Below, one piece after another: positions 24,435 through 32,601 of a stretch of 64,000 bases of DNA. The notes beneath the pieces are model-generated. The model worked only from the letters and a program-made list of their open reading frames with translations. It was not told where the DNA came from and ran no database searches. The stretch is from Leisingera methylohalidivorans DSM 14336. GTDB taxonomy: Bacteria; Pseudomonadota; Alphaproteobacteria; Rhodobacterales; Rhodobacteraceae. The stretch covers positions 565,462 through 629,461 of the forward strand of contig NC_023135.1 in assembly GCF_000511355.1 (NCBI RefSeq), written 5' to 3'. Each line of letters starts with the position of its first letter. The stretch's first letter is position 1. Both the position numbers and the translations under genes were made by a program.

Positions 24435-25610
24435 TTACGGGCGCTCCACGCAGAGGGCAACGCCCATGCCGCCGCCGATGCACAGGGTGGCGAGGCCTTT
24501 TTTGGCGTCGCGGCGTTTCATTTCGAACAGCAGCGTGTTCAGCACCCGGCAGCCCGAAGCGCCGATCGGGTGGCCGATGGCAATGGCGCCGCCGTTGACG
24601 TTGACGATCGACGGATCCCAGCCCATGTCCTTGTTCACGGCACAGGCCTGGGCGGCAAAGGCTTCGTTGGCTTCGACCAGATCCAGGTCGCCGACCGACC
24701 AGCCGGCCTTTTCCAGCGCCTTGCGCGAGGCATAGATCGGGCCGACACCCATGATCGACGGGTCCAGGCCGGCAGTGGCATAAGACGCAATGCGGGCCAG
24801 CGGCTCGATGCCGCGCTTCTCGGCCTCATCGGCGCTCATCAGCAGGGTGGCGGCAGCGCCGTCGTTCAGGCCCGAGGCATTGGCGGCAGTGACCGAGCCA
24901 TCCTTGGTGAAGGCCGGGCGCAGCTTCTGCATCGCTTCCATGGTGGCGCCGTGGCGGATGTATTCGTCCTGGTCCACCACAGTCTCGCCCTTGCGGTGCT
25001 TGACGGTGAAGGCGGCGATCTCATCGGCGAATTTGCCGGCTTTCTGGGCAGCTTCCGCCTTGTTCTGCGAGGCAACGGCAAATTCGTCCTGCATCTCGCG
25101 GGAGATCTGCCACTGCTCGGCCACGTTTTCGGCGGTCTGGCCCATGTGGTAGCCGTTGAAAGCATCCCACAGACCGTCGCGGATCATGGTGTCGATATAT
25201 TTCATATCGCCCATCTTGTGGCCGGACCGCAGATGCGCGGCATGGGGGCTCAGGGTCATGTTTTCCTGGCCGCCGGCGGCAACGATGGAGGCATCGCCCA
25301 GCATGATGTGCTGGGCGCCCAGTGCCACTGCGCGCAGGCCCGAGCCGCACACCTGGTTCAGACTCCAGGCGGCGCTTTCCTGCGGCAGGCCGGCATTGAT
25401 ATGGGCCTGACGGGCAGGGTTCTGGCCCTGGGCGGCGGTCAGAACCTGGCCGAGAATGGTTTCCGAGACTTCGGATTTGTCCACACCGGCCCGTTCTACC
25501 ACGGCTTCCAGAACGGCTGCGCCCAGATCGTGGGCAGGGGTGTTGGCGAACGAGCCGCCAAAGGAGCCGACGGCGGTGCGCGCGGCGGATGCGATTACAA
25601 CATTGGTCAT
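24435..25610 (-). CDS. phaA: Acetyl-CoA C-acetyltransferase (beta-ketothiolase)
   Basis: Condenses two acetyl-CoA to acetoacetyl-CoA. The 391-residue thiolase shows the acyl-enzyme cysteine motif [14 protein letters not shown], the [15 protein letters not shown] histidine motif and the C-terminal [11 protein letters not shown] with the second catalytic cysteine. Length is standard. I chose ATG 25610; the longer frame adds only 8 residues. A PhaR-type operator lies about 115 bases upstream. Confidence 0.95.
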   Translation of the reverse strand: MTNVVIASAARTAVGSFGGSFANTPAHDLGAAVLEAVVERAGVDKSEVSETILGQVLTAAQGQNPARQAHINAGLPQESAAWSLNQVCGSGLRAVALGAQHIMLGDASIVAAGGQENMTLSPHAAHLRSGHKMGDMKYIDTMIRDGLWDAFNGYHMGQTAENVAEQWQISREMQDEFAVASQNKAEAAQKAGKFADEIAAFTVKHRKGETVVDQDEYIRHGATMEAMQKLRPAFTKDGSVTAANASGLNDGAAATLLMSADEAEKRGIEPLARIASYATAGLDPSIMGVGPIYASRKALEKAGWSVGDLDLVEANEAFAAQACAVNKDMGWDPSIVNVNGGAIAIGHPIGASGCRVLNTLLFEMKRRDAKKGLATLCIGGGMGVALCVERP

Positions 25611-26025
25611 TGATTTCTGGTCCTCTGCCATCAATTCAGGTCTTCCGGGGGATCTCTGCGCGCGGGATGTGAAATCGGGCGCGCAACAATCTTACCCGTG
25701 TCCTCCGGATGCCGACATAATCTATTGCTGCATGTGCAGCAATTGACAGGGTGTCTCAGGGGGGGCAGCAGAGTCAACCGTCAGAAACGCCTTGCAACAC
25801 AGGATTCCCGTCAGCCCGGGGTGATCCGCCGGCAAAGCAGCGAAGCGCCACGCGATTGGCATCAACGGTCCGGTCCCGGGAAATACAGGAATAACAGGGC
25901 TGCCAGTGCAGAGACGCTGATGCGCATGCGGCAGAGGCGGCGCAAAGGGACCGTGGCCCTTCACAGGGCGCCTGTGCGGCACCGTTGCCTGGCAGGGCAG
26001 GCAAGCGACCTGTCCCCGGCTGCGC
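25611..26025. other. 415-base gap upstream of phaA
   Basis: No gene is evident. The half nearest phaA holds the leader and the dyad at 25724-25743. The rest (25760-26020) is the region downstream of the EAL gene. It contains no clear terminator and no frame with a plausible RBS. Confidence 0.6.
25724..25743 (-). promoter_or_regulatory. PhaR-type operator upstream of phaA
   Basis: Perfect 20-base dyad ATTGCTGCATGTGCAGCAAT containing CTGC-N4-GCAG, the pattern recognised by the PHB-responsive repressor PhaR in Paracoccus. On the minus strand TTGCTG and TATGTC are 17 bases apart and could be the -35 and -10 of phaA, with the dyad covering the -35 and half the spacer. That is the position expected for repression. 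PhaR itself is not in the window. Confidence 0.7.
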
Positions 26026-26865
26026 TCAGCCGGCCTCCCGGCGGCGCTTCAGGTCCTCGATCCAGGGCGGCGAGACGGAAGGAGCGCCAAACAGGTAGCC
26101 TTGCAGGCAATCAACGCCGGTATCGACCAGGAATTCCGCCTCCGCCTGGCTTTCCACCGATTCCGCGACGGTGAACATGTCGAATTGCTTGGCAATGCCG
26201 ACCAGCGCGCGCACAACGGACTGGTTGTCGTGGCTGGCATGCACGCCGCGCACGAATTGGCCGTCGATCTTGACCGCATCAAAAAAGAACTGGCGGAAAT
26301 GGCCGATCGAGGTGGTGCTGGCACCGAAATTGTCCAGCGCAAAGGCAATCCCGTGCTGTTGCATCCGCCCCATGAAATCCGTCACCAGTTCCGGTGCCGC
26401 CATGGCCGAGGCTTCGGTGATTTCCAGCACCAGCCGCTCAGCCAGTGTTGCGTCGCGTTTCAGGAACCGCTCCAGCACCTTGGACCAGCGCTGATAGCCG
26501 ATGGAACGGGCCGACATGTTCACGGACAGGCGGATCTGCGGGTATTTATCCAGCGCCCGCAGCCCATGCTGCAGCGCCAGGCAGTCCATCTCGCGGCCGG
26601 TTTCGGTTTCTTCGACCACATGCATGAATTCGCGGGCGGGAATCACCCGGCCTGTCGGATCAAGCACCCGGATATACCCCTCGTAAAACGCCACCCCGCG
26701 CGGCGCCAACGCCTGCATGACGGGCTGATAGGCCAGCACGGTCTGATTGTGGCGCACCGCCTCTGAAACCATGTCCAGCGTACAGCGGTCGCGGCCGGTC
26801 ACCGCCGCGTTCAGCGGGCTTTCAGAACCTTCGGGCATTCTTGCATTGGCGTTGAATTTGGTCAT
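26026..26865 (-). CDS. EAL domain protein with degenerate active site
   Basis: A 279-residue stand-alone EAL domain, the c-di-GMP phosphodiesterase fold. Several catalytic residues are kept: NMSARS (Asn116), LEITEA (Glu148), KIDGQFV (Lys199) and AESVES (Glu235). The signature EAL motif is replaced by EGY at residues 62-64. The metal-binding DDFG loop reads DNFG (Asp178-Asn179). Hydrolysis is probably weak or lost, so a c-di-GMP receptor role or protein-binding role is likely (inference). No GGDEF, PAS or membrane segment is attached. ATG 26865 is preferred over a start 22 codons upstream. Confidence 0.85.
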   Translation of the reverse strand: MTKFNANARMPEGSESPLNAAVTGRDRCTLDMVSEAVRHNQTVLAYQPVMQALAPRGVAFYEGYIRVLDPTGRVIPAREFMHVVEETETGREMDCLALQHGLRALDKYPQIRLSVNMSARSIGYQRWSKVLERFLKRDATLAERLVLEITEASAMAAPELVTDFMGRMQQHGIAFALDNFGASTTSIGHFRQFFFDAVKIDGQFVRGVHASHDNQSVVRALVGIAKQFDMFTVAESVESQAEAEFLVDTGVDCLQGYLFGAPSVSPPWIEDLKRRREAG

Positions 26866-26993
26866 GTGCTGCTGGGACCCTGTTCCGGCAAAGTTGTGAC
26901 ACAGTATGATGCTCCCGGCAGTTTCACGCAAAAGGGTTGAGGCGGAATTAAAGTTCGAATTTGAACGATCCGCCTGATGCCGCCGCGGGCGGT

Positions 26994-27926
26994 CTAGCTG
27001 TCAAAGCCGGGGGTGCCTGCATCCTCGGGGTGGCGGGCGAGATGCTCCGCCTTGATTCCGGCCGAGGTGCTGCGGCTGCCATCGTGGCTGTAGCCCGGCG
27101 GTGCAAACGCATAGAGCAGCCGCTGTTTCCAGCTGAGGCCGGGCTGGGCAATGTCCCTGAAAATGCCCGCCCATTCGTGAAAAGCCACCCGCAGCGGATT
27201 GAAACTGGCGATGTTGTGGACCAGGCCGAAATCGGGGCGGTCGTGGTCCTGTTCGGGCACAAAGGTGCCGAAAATTCTGTCCCAGATGATGAACACGCCG
27301 GCATAGTTGCAATCCAGATAACGCGCATTGCGGCCGTGATGGGCGCGGTGGTGGCTGGGGGTGTTCATCACCGCCTCGAACCAGCGCGGCAGGCGGCTTA
27401 TGGTCTCGGTGTGGATCCAGAACTGGTAGATCAGGTTCAGCCCGCCGCAAAACAGCACCAGCGCCGGGTGGAACCCCAGCAGGACCATCGGCGCCTTCAC
27501 CACCATCATGAAGGTGAAGGTCCCGGTCCAGGTCTGCCGCAGCGCAGTGGTGAGGTTGTAATGCTGGCTGGAATGGTGGTTGACATGGCTGGCCCAGACC
27601 CAGCGGACCCGGTGGCCCAGACGGTGCACCCAGTAATAGCGCAGATCATCCAGCACAAAACATACCAGCACCGCCCACAGGGACGTGCCGGTGTCCAGCG
27701 GCGTGATCCGCCACAGCAGCATCAGAATCCCCCAGGCGGCAAAGCCCAGCAGCAGCCCTTCGGCGACGCTGCCCGCGCCCATTATCAGCGAGGTGACCGC
27801 ATCGCGCGTCTCATACCGCCCGCCGCGTTCCTTCAAAGCGATCCACAGCAGTTCGGCCAGAATGGCGGCGATGAAGAACGGCACTGCCAATTGGGTCGCA
27901 TCGGGGTAAGAGAGTGTTCCGTTCAT
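26994..27926 (-). CDS. Sterol desaturase/fatty acid hydroxylase family membrane protein
   Basis: A 310-residue di-iron membrane oxygenase. Hydrophobic segments near residues 15-35, 45-75 and 80-100 precede three histidine boxes: HRLGHR, HVNHHSSQH and HHRAHH, with a further upstream DDLRYYWVHR. This is the ERG3/FA-hydroxylase superfamily. The lipid substrate is unknown. The start overlaps the upstream hypothetical gene by 4 bases. Confidence 0.9.
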   Translation of the reverse strand: MNGTLSYPDATQLAVPFFIAAILAELLWIALKERGGRYETRDAVTSLIMGAGSVAEGLLLGFAAWGILMLLWRITPLDTGTSLWAVLVCFVLDDLRYYWVHRLGHRVRWVWASHVNHHSSQHYNLTTALRQTWTGTFTFMMVVKAPMVLLGFHPALVLFCGGLNLIYQFWIHTETISRLPRWFEAVMNTPSHHRAHHGRNARYLDCNYAGVFIIWDRIFGTFVPEQDHDRPDFGLVHNIASFNPLRVAFHEWAGIFRDIAQPGLSWKQRLLYAFAPPGYSHDGSRSTSAGIKAEHLARHPEDAGTPGFDS

Positions 27927-28321
27927 GCCGCAGCCCTGGCGGCGGCGATCAGCGCCAGCCAGTGTTCGCGCTCGGCCGCCGTCAGCGTCAGAGACAGGCT
28001 CGGAGCGCTGAAGTCGTTGAAGTCAAACCGCAAACCGTTGGGGCTGGGGGAAACTTCCGCGGCGCTCAGGTGCCGGGCCACGGTGCCGGCGCCAAAGGCC
28101 CAAACCAGGCCCGCGCCGCTTCGGGCTGCAATCAGCGCCGCATGGCCGTCTGCCGCAGGCCGCACGTTGCGGATGCTGTCGCCGGGGCAATGCCGCAGCC
28201 AGGCTGCACGCGCAGTTTCCGCGGTCAGCACGGCGCGTTCAGACCGTCCCGACAGATGCAGGATTGCGGCAATTGCGGCTATTCCGCCCGCAACCAGGGC
28301 CAGCAGCAGTTCAAGCGGCAT
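27923..28321 (-). CDS. Hypothetical membrane-anchored protein coupled to the hydroxylase
   Basis: A 132-residue protein with one N-terminal transmembrane helix (LELLLALVAGGIAAIAAILH) followed by a small soluble domain. The domain has strands around ADGHAALIAARSGAGLVWAF and a helical C terminus. No family recognised. Its stop overlaps the hydroxylase start by 4 bases, so it likely assists or is co-regulated with that enzyme. Confidence 0.72.
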   Translation of the reverse strand: MPLELLLALVAGGIAAIAAILHLSGRSERAVLTAETARAAWLRHCPGDSIRNVRPAADGHAALIAARSGAGLVWAFGAGTVARHLSAAEVSPSPNGLRFDFNDFSAPSLSLTLTAAEREHWLALIAAARAAA

Positions 28322-28443
28322 AGTCTCCTCCCGCCGGGCAGACTGGCGGCCGGTCAGGCGGCTGTCAAAGGTGGCGTGGGGTCAAGCGGATCCTGCCCCG
28401 CCGGCAGGGCAGGGACCGCAACCCGCGCGCGGGCGGCGCTTGC

Positions 28444-28785
28444 CTAAACCGCCGCGGCCGCGCGCTGCGGCGGAGCCAGGACTTGCATCCGGACCACTCG
28501 CTCGACAAAGGGCACCAGCCCGTCCGGCCCGGAGGCGCGGTCCTTCAGGTGAATGCAGACATCGGGCCTGAGCGCCGCAATGATGCCAATGAGGTCGCCG
28601 CGGATCTGGTCGTCCAGACCCGCGCCCATGATCACGCAGGCGATGCGCGGTTCGGTTTCCAGCTGGCGCACCACCTCGGGCTGGTCATGCGCGCCGAGCC
28701 ATTGAATCGGCAGATGGTCAAGCTGCTCTGCGACATTGCCGATCACATGCGGCAGCTTGCCGATCAGTAGCACAACAGGTTTCAT
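28444..28785 (-). CDS. Hypothetical receiver-like small protein
   Basis: A 113-residue protein with alternating strands and helices: KPVVLLIGKLPHVIGNVAEQ, then RIACVIMGAGLDDQIRGDLI, then RPDVCIHLKDRASGPDG. The order resembles a response-regulator receiver fold. The phospho-acceptor strand ends VIMGAGLDD without the usual acidic pair at the N-terminal strand, so it would be a pseudo-receiver. The start at 28785 is supported by GGAGAG 5 bases upstream. Function unknown. Confidence 0.65.
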   Translation of the reverse strand: MKPVVLLIGKLPHVIGNVAEQLDHLPIQWLGAHDQPEVVRQLETEPRIACVIMGAGLDDQIRGDLIGIIAALRPDVCIHLKDRASGPDGLVPFVERVVRMQVLAPPQRAAAAV

Positions 28786-28876
28786 ATCACTCTCCACCCT
28801 ATTAGCGGGCGCCTTGCGGGGGCGCCCCTCAGGAATGAAATAGTGCGAATTTCTGCCGGGTCAGCGGCTGCCTTTG

Positions 28877-29506
28877 TCAGGGCCTGGTTACATGGATGAC
28901 GCTGCACTTGCTGCCGCTTCCCGCCATGACATTCTGAACAAGGTGAGCTGATGTGTTCGCGTTAACACCTTTTACACTTTTTCGACAGTAACGGATAGCG
29001 GTGGCCCTTGCCTCAACTTCGGAGCTTAAATTTCTGCTATAACCAGGGTGCCCGTATTTAGTCGTCGCGAAGGCACCAAATTTTCCGTCTTTCTGCGTTC
29101 TTTGGTACTCCTTGAAGAGGCGGTTTCCGCTTTGGCTTAGCCTGATACCGTCGCCTGCCGCCGGTTTTTTAGGGCCAACTGTAGCATAAAGTGCGCAAAG
29201 TGACGGGTCCTCAGATTTGAGACGACAAGATTTCAAGGCGCTTTGCTTTGCCAGCGCCAGGCTTCTTGTGTCCCAAAACTCGCCAGCGATGTCCTCCTGG
29301 CTATTTATATAAAGAGCGCCATAGTAATCTGCGTTCTTCTTAAAATAGGAAAACTGTTTCTTTATGTCGCCCCGCAACCTCAAATCAGAATGAAGAGTGA
29401 GTTTGGGTCTATGTCCTTCGAGTAAAATCTCACCGGCCTGGACGTCGGTGCTATTAAAAAAAAGCGCTGTTCCGGCAACTGCCACGCTCATAAAGTACTT
29501 TTTCAA
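28877..29506 (-). CDS. Secreted protein of unknown function, DUF4189-like repeats, TTG start
   Basis: A 209-residue protein with a clean signal peptide, KKYFMSVAVAGTALFFN ending in DVQA-GE. I chose TTG 29506 because AGGAG lies 6 bases upstream and the two lysines then form the signal-peptide n-region; the ATG 42 bases earlier has no RBS. The mature part has two similar units, YGALYINS...ALKSC and FGAFATTKYGHPG...IRYC, each ending in cysteine. That layout recalls DUF4189 domains. Base composition is visibly lower in GC than the neighbours, suggesting acquisition. Function unknown. Confidence 0.65.
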   Translation of the reverse strand: MKKYFMSVAVAGTALFFNSTDVQAGEILLEGHRPKLTLHSDLRLRGDIKKQFSYFKKNADYYGALYINSQEDIAGEFWDTRSLALAKQSALKSCRLKSEDPSLCALYATVGPKKPAAGDGIRLSQSGNRLFKEYQRTQKDGKFGAFATTKYGHPGYSRNLSSEVEARATAIRYCRKSVKGVNANTSAHLVQNVMAGSGSKCSVIHVTRP

Positions 29507-29566
29507 AGTGGTCTCCTGAAACTGGTATTCCTGCTCCAAGCTACTCACTTCATTGGCAGGTTCAAG

Positions 29567-30130
29567 CTACTTTGACGCGATCAGCGTCTTGACGATCTCC
29601 TTGGCGCTGTCCGAATTCCACTCGGCATCGCCCAAGAGCCGGGCGACCTCTTTGCCGTCGCGGTCCAGCAGCACCGTGATCGGCAGGCCGATCACCGCCA
29701 TCTCCCGCGCCAGCGCCTGTTTCGGGTCCTGATGGCGGGGCAGGTTGGAGATGCCGTTTTCATCAAAGAACTTCTGGATGCCGGCGGGAGAGTTGCGGCC
29801 GGTGGCAATGGTCAGCACCTCGAAATCCGCGCCGCCGAATTCCTCTTGCAGCTCGGCCAGCTGCGGCATTTCCTTGCGGCAGGGGGCGCACCAGGTGGCC
29901 CAGAAGTTCAACAGAACCACCTTGCCTCTGTAATCCTCCAGGCTGGCGGTGCCGGCGCCATCCGCCAGTTCAAACGCGGTGGCGGACACATCCCGCGGCT
30001 CGGAATGCACAACCAGCCGCTTCAGCGAGCCGTCGCGCAAACCCTCCAGCTGCGCCGGGTCCGCGGCAAAGGCCGCATTTGCACCCAAGGTCAGGGCCAT
30101 ATAAAGGGAAAGCTGACGAAACAGACGCAT
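29567..30130 (-). CDS. TlpA/ResA-like periplasmic thioredoxin
   Basis: A 187-residue exported thioredoxin-fold protein. The signal peptide is [18 protein letters not shown]. The active site is [20 protein letters not shown] (CxxC), and the cis-proline loop is [17 protein letters not shown]. Such proteins reduce periplasmic disulfides, for example in cytochrome c or oxidase assembly. ATG 30130 follows CGGAG at 7 bases. It diverges from argH with only 22 bases between the starts, a conserved Rhodobacterales neighbourhood in my recollection. Confidence 0.92.
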   Translation of the reverse strand: MRLFRQLSLYMALTLGANAAFAADPAQLEGLRDGSLKRLVVHSEPRDVSATAFELADGAGTASLEDYRGKVVLLNFWATWCAPCRKEMPQLAELQEEFGGADFEVLTIATGRNSPAGIQKFFDENGISNLPRHQDPKQALAREMAVIGLPITVLLDRDGKEVARLLGDAEWNSDSAKEIVKTLIASK

Positions 30131-30152
30131 ATTATCTCCGGGGTTCCACACC

Positions 30153-31547
30153 ATGACAGATCAATCCTCGAACCAGATGTGGGGCGGCCGCTTCGCCGCT
30201 GGCCCGGACGCGATCATGGAGGCGATCAACGCCTCGATCGGGTTCGACAAGCGGATGGCAGCACAGGACATCGCAGGCTCAAGGGCCCATGCGGCAATGT
30301 TGGCCGCAGCAGGCGTCATTACGGATAATGATGCCGAGGCCATTCGGGAAGGGCTGCTCACCGTTTTGTCAGAGATCGAGGGCGGAACGTTTCAGTTTTC
30401 CACAGCACTGGAAGACATCCACATGAATGTGGAGGCCCGCCTGAAAGAGATCATCGGCGAGCCTGCGGGCCGTCTGCACACAGGCCGCAGCCGCAATGAC
30501 CAGGTGGCGACCGATTTCAAACTTTGGGTGCGCGACCAGCTGGACGCGGCGGAATCGGGGCTGCTGGCGCTGATCCGCGCGCTTCTGTCGCAGGCCGAGG
30601 CCGGTGCGGATTGGGTGATGCCGGGCTTTACCCATCTGCAGACCGCGCAGCCGGTGACCTGGGGCCACCATATGATGGCCTATGTGGAAATGTTCGGCCG
30701 CGACCTGTCACGGGTGCGGGATGCGCGGGCGCGGATGAACGAATCGCCCTTGGGGGCGGCGGCGCTGGCCGGCACCTCCTTCCCGATCGACCGGGAGATG
30801 ACGGCACAGGCGCTGGGCTTTGACCGCCCTGCGGCCAACTCGCTGGACGCGGTGTCGGACCGCGATTTTGCGCTGGAGTTCCTGTCTGTGGCCTCGATCA
30901 GCGCGGTGCATTTGTCCCGCTTTGCCGAAGAACTGGTGATCTGGTCCTCGGCCCAGTTCCGCTTTGTAACGCTGAGCGACCGCTTCTCCACCGGCTCGTC
31001 GATCATGCCGCAGAAAAAGAACCCGGACGCAGCCGAGCTGATCCGTGCCAAGGTGGGCCGGATCTTTGGCGCCAATACCGCGCTGATGATGGTGATGAAG
31101 GGGCTGCCGCTGGCCTATTCCAAGGACATGCAGGAAGACAAGGAACAGGTGTTTGACGCCGCCGACAACTGGATGCTGGCGCTGGCGGCGATGGAGGGCA
31201 TGGTCAAGGACATGACCGGCAACCGCGTTGAGCTGGCGGCGGCGGCCGGGTCCGGCTTTTCCACCGCCACCGATCTGGCCGACTGGATGGTGCGGGTGCT
31301 GAAGGTGCCGTTCCGGGACGCCCACCACGTCACCGGCACCCTGGTGGCGATGGCCGAAAGCCGCGGCTGCGACCTGCCGGATCTGTCGCTGGAGGATATG
31401 CAGGGGGTGCATGCAGAGATTACCGAAGATATCTTTACTGTGCTTGGCGTCGAGAATTCGGTAAACTCACGGATGTCTTACGGCGGCACTGCGCCGGCGC
31501 AAGTGCGCGCGCAGATCGCCCGCTGGACAGAGATGCTGGCAGGCTGA
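30153..31547 (+). CDS. argH: Argininosuccinate lyase
   Basis: Last step of arginine synthesis, releasing fumarate from argininosuccinate. The 464-residue product has [20 protein letters not shown] at the N terminus, the [14 protein letters not shown] motif, and the fumarase/aspartase superfamily signature [15 protein letters not shown]. Length is standard. It is followed by two small lipoprotein genes and lysA. Confidence 0.97.
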   Translation: MTDQSSNQMWGGRFAAGPDAIMEAINASIGFDKRMAAQDIAGSRAHAAMLAAAGVITDNDAEAIREGLLTVLSEIEGGTFQFSTALEDIHMNVEARLKEIIGEPAGRLHTGRSRNDQVATDFKLWVRDQLDAAESGLLALIRALLSQAEAGADWVMPGFTHLQTAQPVTWGHHMMAYVEMFGRDLSRVRDARARMNESPLGAAALAGTSFPIDREMTAQALGFDRPAANSLDAVSDRDFALEFLSVASISAVHLSRFAEELVIWSSAQFRFVTLSDRFSTGSSIMPQKKNPDAAELIRAKVGRIFGANTALMMVMKGLPLAYSKDMQEDKEQVFDAADNWMLALAAMEGMVKDMTGNRVELAAAAGSGFSTATDLADWMVRVLKVPFRDAHHVTGTLVAMAESRGCDLPDLSLEDMQGVHAEITEDIFTVLGVENSVNSRMSYGGTAPAQVRAQIARWTEMLAG

Positions 31548-31583
31548 GGCCGCGAGGCAGGGCCTGCGGCAGGGAGGCGGAAA

Positions 31584-31760
31584 ATGCGCAACATGATCTT
31601 TGCTTTGCTTGGGCTGGCGGTGCTGGCCGCCTGCGGCGTCGATGGCGAACCGGTGCAGCCGACACTGAACGCCGGTGTCGGCGTCGGGAACAGCGGTATC
31701 CACGTGGGCGGCGCGGTCGGGCTGCATAAGGGGCCGGTCAGCGTGTTCCTGGGGTTCTAG
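31584..31760 (+). CDS. Small lipoprotein between argH and lysA (LptM-like position)
   Basis: A 58-residue lipoprotein. The signal peptide FALLGLAVLAACG gives lipidated Cys17, then CGVDGEPVQP, then a glycine-rich tail (AGVGVGNSGIHVGGAVGLHK). Many proteobacteria have a tiny lipoprotein with CGxKGPLxxP before lysA or dapF (the LptM/YifL family). CGVDGEPVQP is a plausible divergent form, so a role with the LPS translocon is possible but inferred. GGGAGGCGG precedes the ATG. It lies 36 bases after argH. Confidence 0.75.
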   Translation: MRNMIFALLGLAVLAACGVDGEPVQPTLNAGVGVGNSGIHVGGAVGLHKGPVSVFLGF

Positions 31761-31815
31761 CGGCCCGCGCACTTGACGCGGTGCTGTTGAAACACCATTT
31801 CTGCACCGCCCCTGC

Positions 31816-31834
31816 AAACCGCTGGGGCGGTTTT
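31816..31834 (+). terminator. Terminator after the first small lipoprotein
   Basis: AAACCGC-TGGG-GCGGTTTT, 55 bases after the stop, with the T-run continuing TTTTCCTTT. It should end the argH-lipoprotein transcript just before the second lipoprotein gene. Confidence 0.7.
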
Positions 31835-31851
31835 CCTTTGGGGATATTGCG

Positions 31852-32004
31852 ATGAAAGCTGCCGTTGTTTTTCTGGCCCTGATCGGCCTTGCGGCTTGCG
31901 ACACCGGAGCGCGGGCATCCAAACCGCCGCAAAACCATGAACCCGCAGCAACCGGGGTGTCGGTTTCCGGCTATGGCCGGGCCGGGGTGTCCCATACGTT
32001 TTAG
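31852..32004 (+). CDS. Second small lipoprotein, related in layout to the first
   Basis: A 50-residue lipoprotein: MKAAVVFLALIGLAACDTG, lipidated Cys16, a proline-rich linker and a short tail, TGVSVSGYGRAGVSHTF. The tail resembles the AGVGVGNSG motif of the first lipoprotein, suggesting a duplication. There is only a weak purine stretch (TTTGGGGATA) as RBS, and a terminator lies just upstream, so expression is less certain. No family recognised. Confidence 0.55.
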   Translation: MKAAVVFLALIGLAACDTGARASKPPQNHEPAATGVSVSGYGRAGVSHTF

Positions 32005-32601
32005 GCACACGCCCGCCTGCCGTCCGGCCTTGCGGCCCGTCCGTTTGCTGTCTGCTGCCTGTTCTGTATCTGATGTGCTGATCATCAGCGGTAAGGAGTG
32101 GCGGCGCCGCCAAGGAGGCGGAGGCGGGACGGGAGGTTCCTCCCGCACGCTGAACGTTGTCTCTGCGTGCCCTTGCCAAAGGGCCCTGTTCCTGGAGGCC
32201 GGGGATGTCAGTCCCGGCGGTGACCGCGATCAGGAGAGAGAGTGGCATATGGGGTTTAAAATGCGGTGACAGGGGCGTACGCCGGGGGGGCAACACCCTG
32301 ATGTCGCGTCCCGGCGCCGCCGTTGTGCCAGCCGTTGAGCAGTGAGTATTTCTGAAAAGATGACGCGCCGGTGCGTGCCTCTTCATCTTTTTTCCAATAC
32401 TCAAATCCCAAGGGCGGCCAAGCACGCGGCGCTGCCTGCAATACTGCTGCACCCTGCAAAGGTATTCGAAGTTTGCACGTCAACGGGGGCTGGCGCATCT
32501 TTGATGCGTCTGCGGCGGGCGGGAGAGCTGCTTTTATTCCGGCAGAGGGCAGGGGCGGAATCATTTGATCCATCTGCCCCTTTTGCCCTAAACGCGGGGC
32601 C
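32005..32601 (+). other. 597-base gap upstream of lysA with hairpins and repeat modules
   Basis: No convincing gene. 32160-32240 contains three consecutive hairpins: CCCTT-GCCA-AAGGG, CCGGG-GATGTCAGT-CCCGG and CGGT-G-ACCG. A small RNA is possible, but I cannot match one. 32344-32527 holds the composite repeat copy C. No recognisable lysine riboswitch is visible. Confidence 0.5.
32344..32527 (-). repeat. Composite intergenic repeat, copy C, with inverted core pair
   Basis: Two cores face each other: GAGTATTTCTGAAAAGATGA (32344-32363) and the reverse complement of GAGTATTGGAAAAAAGATGA (32383-32402). They match at 16 of 20 positions around a 19-base loop, so they can form a long hairpin. Further right are GCATCTTTGATGC (32495-32507) and GCGGGCGGGAGAGC, the other end module in reverse orientation relative to copies A and B. 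Confidence 0.6.

Noticed and set aside
32157..32345. 62-residue frame in the lysA leader
   Set aside because: It has no ribosome binding site at a useful distance and lies over the hairpin cluster; the codon pattern is not gene-like.
32005..32601. Lysine riboswitch in front of lysA
   Set aside because: The conserved five-helix junction pattern of that riboswitch could not be found; the hairpins present have other sequences and spacing.
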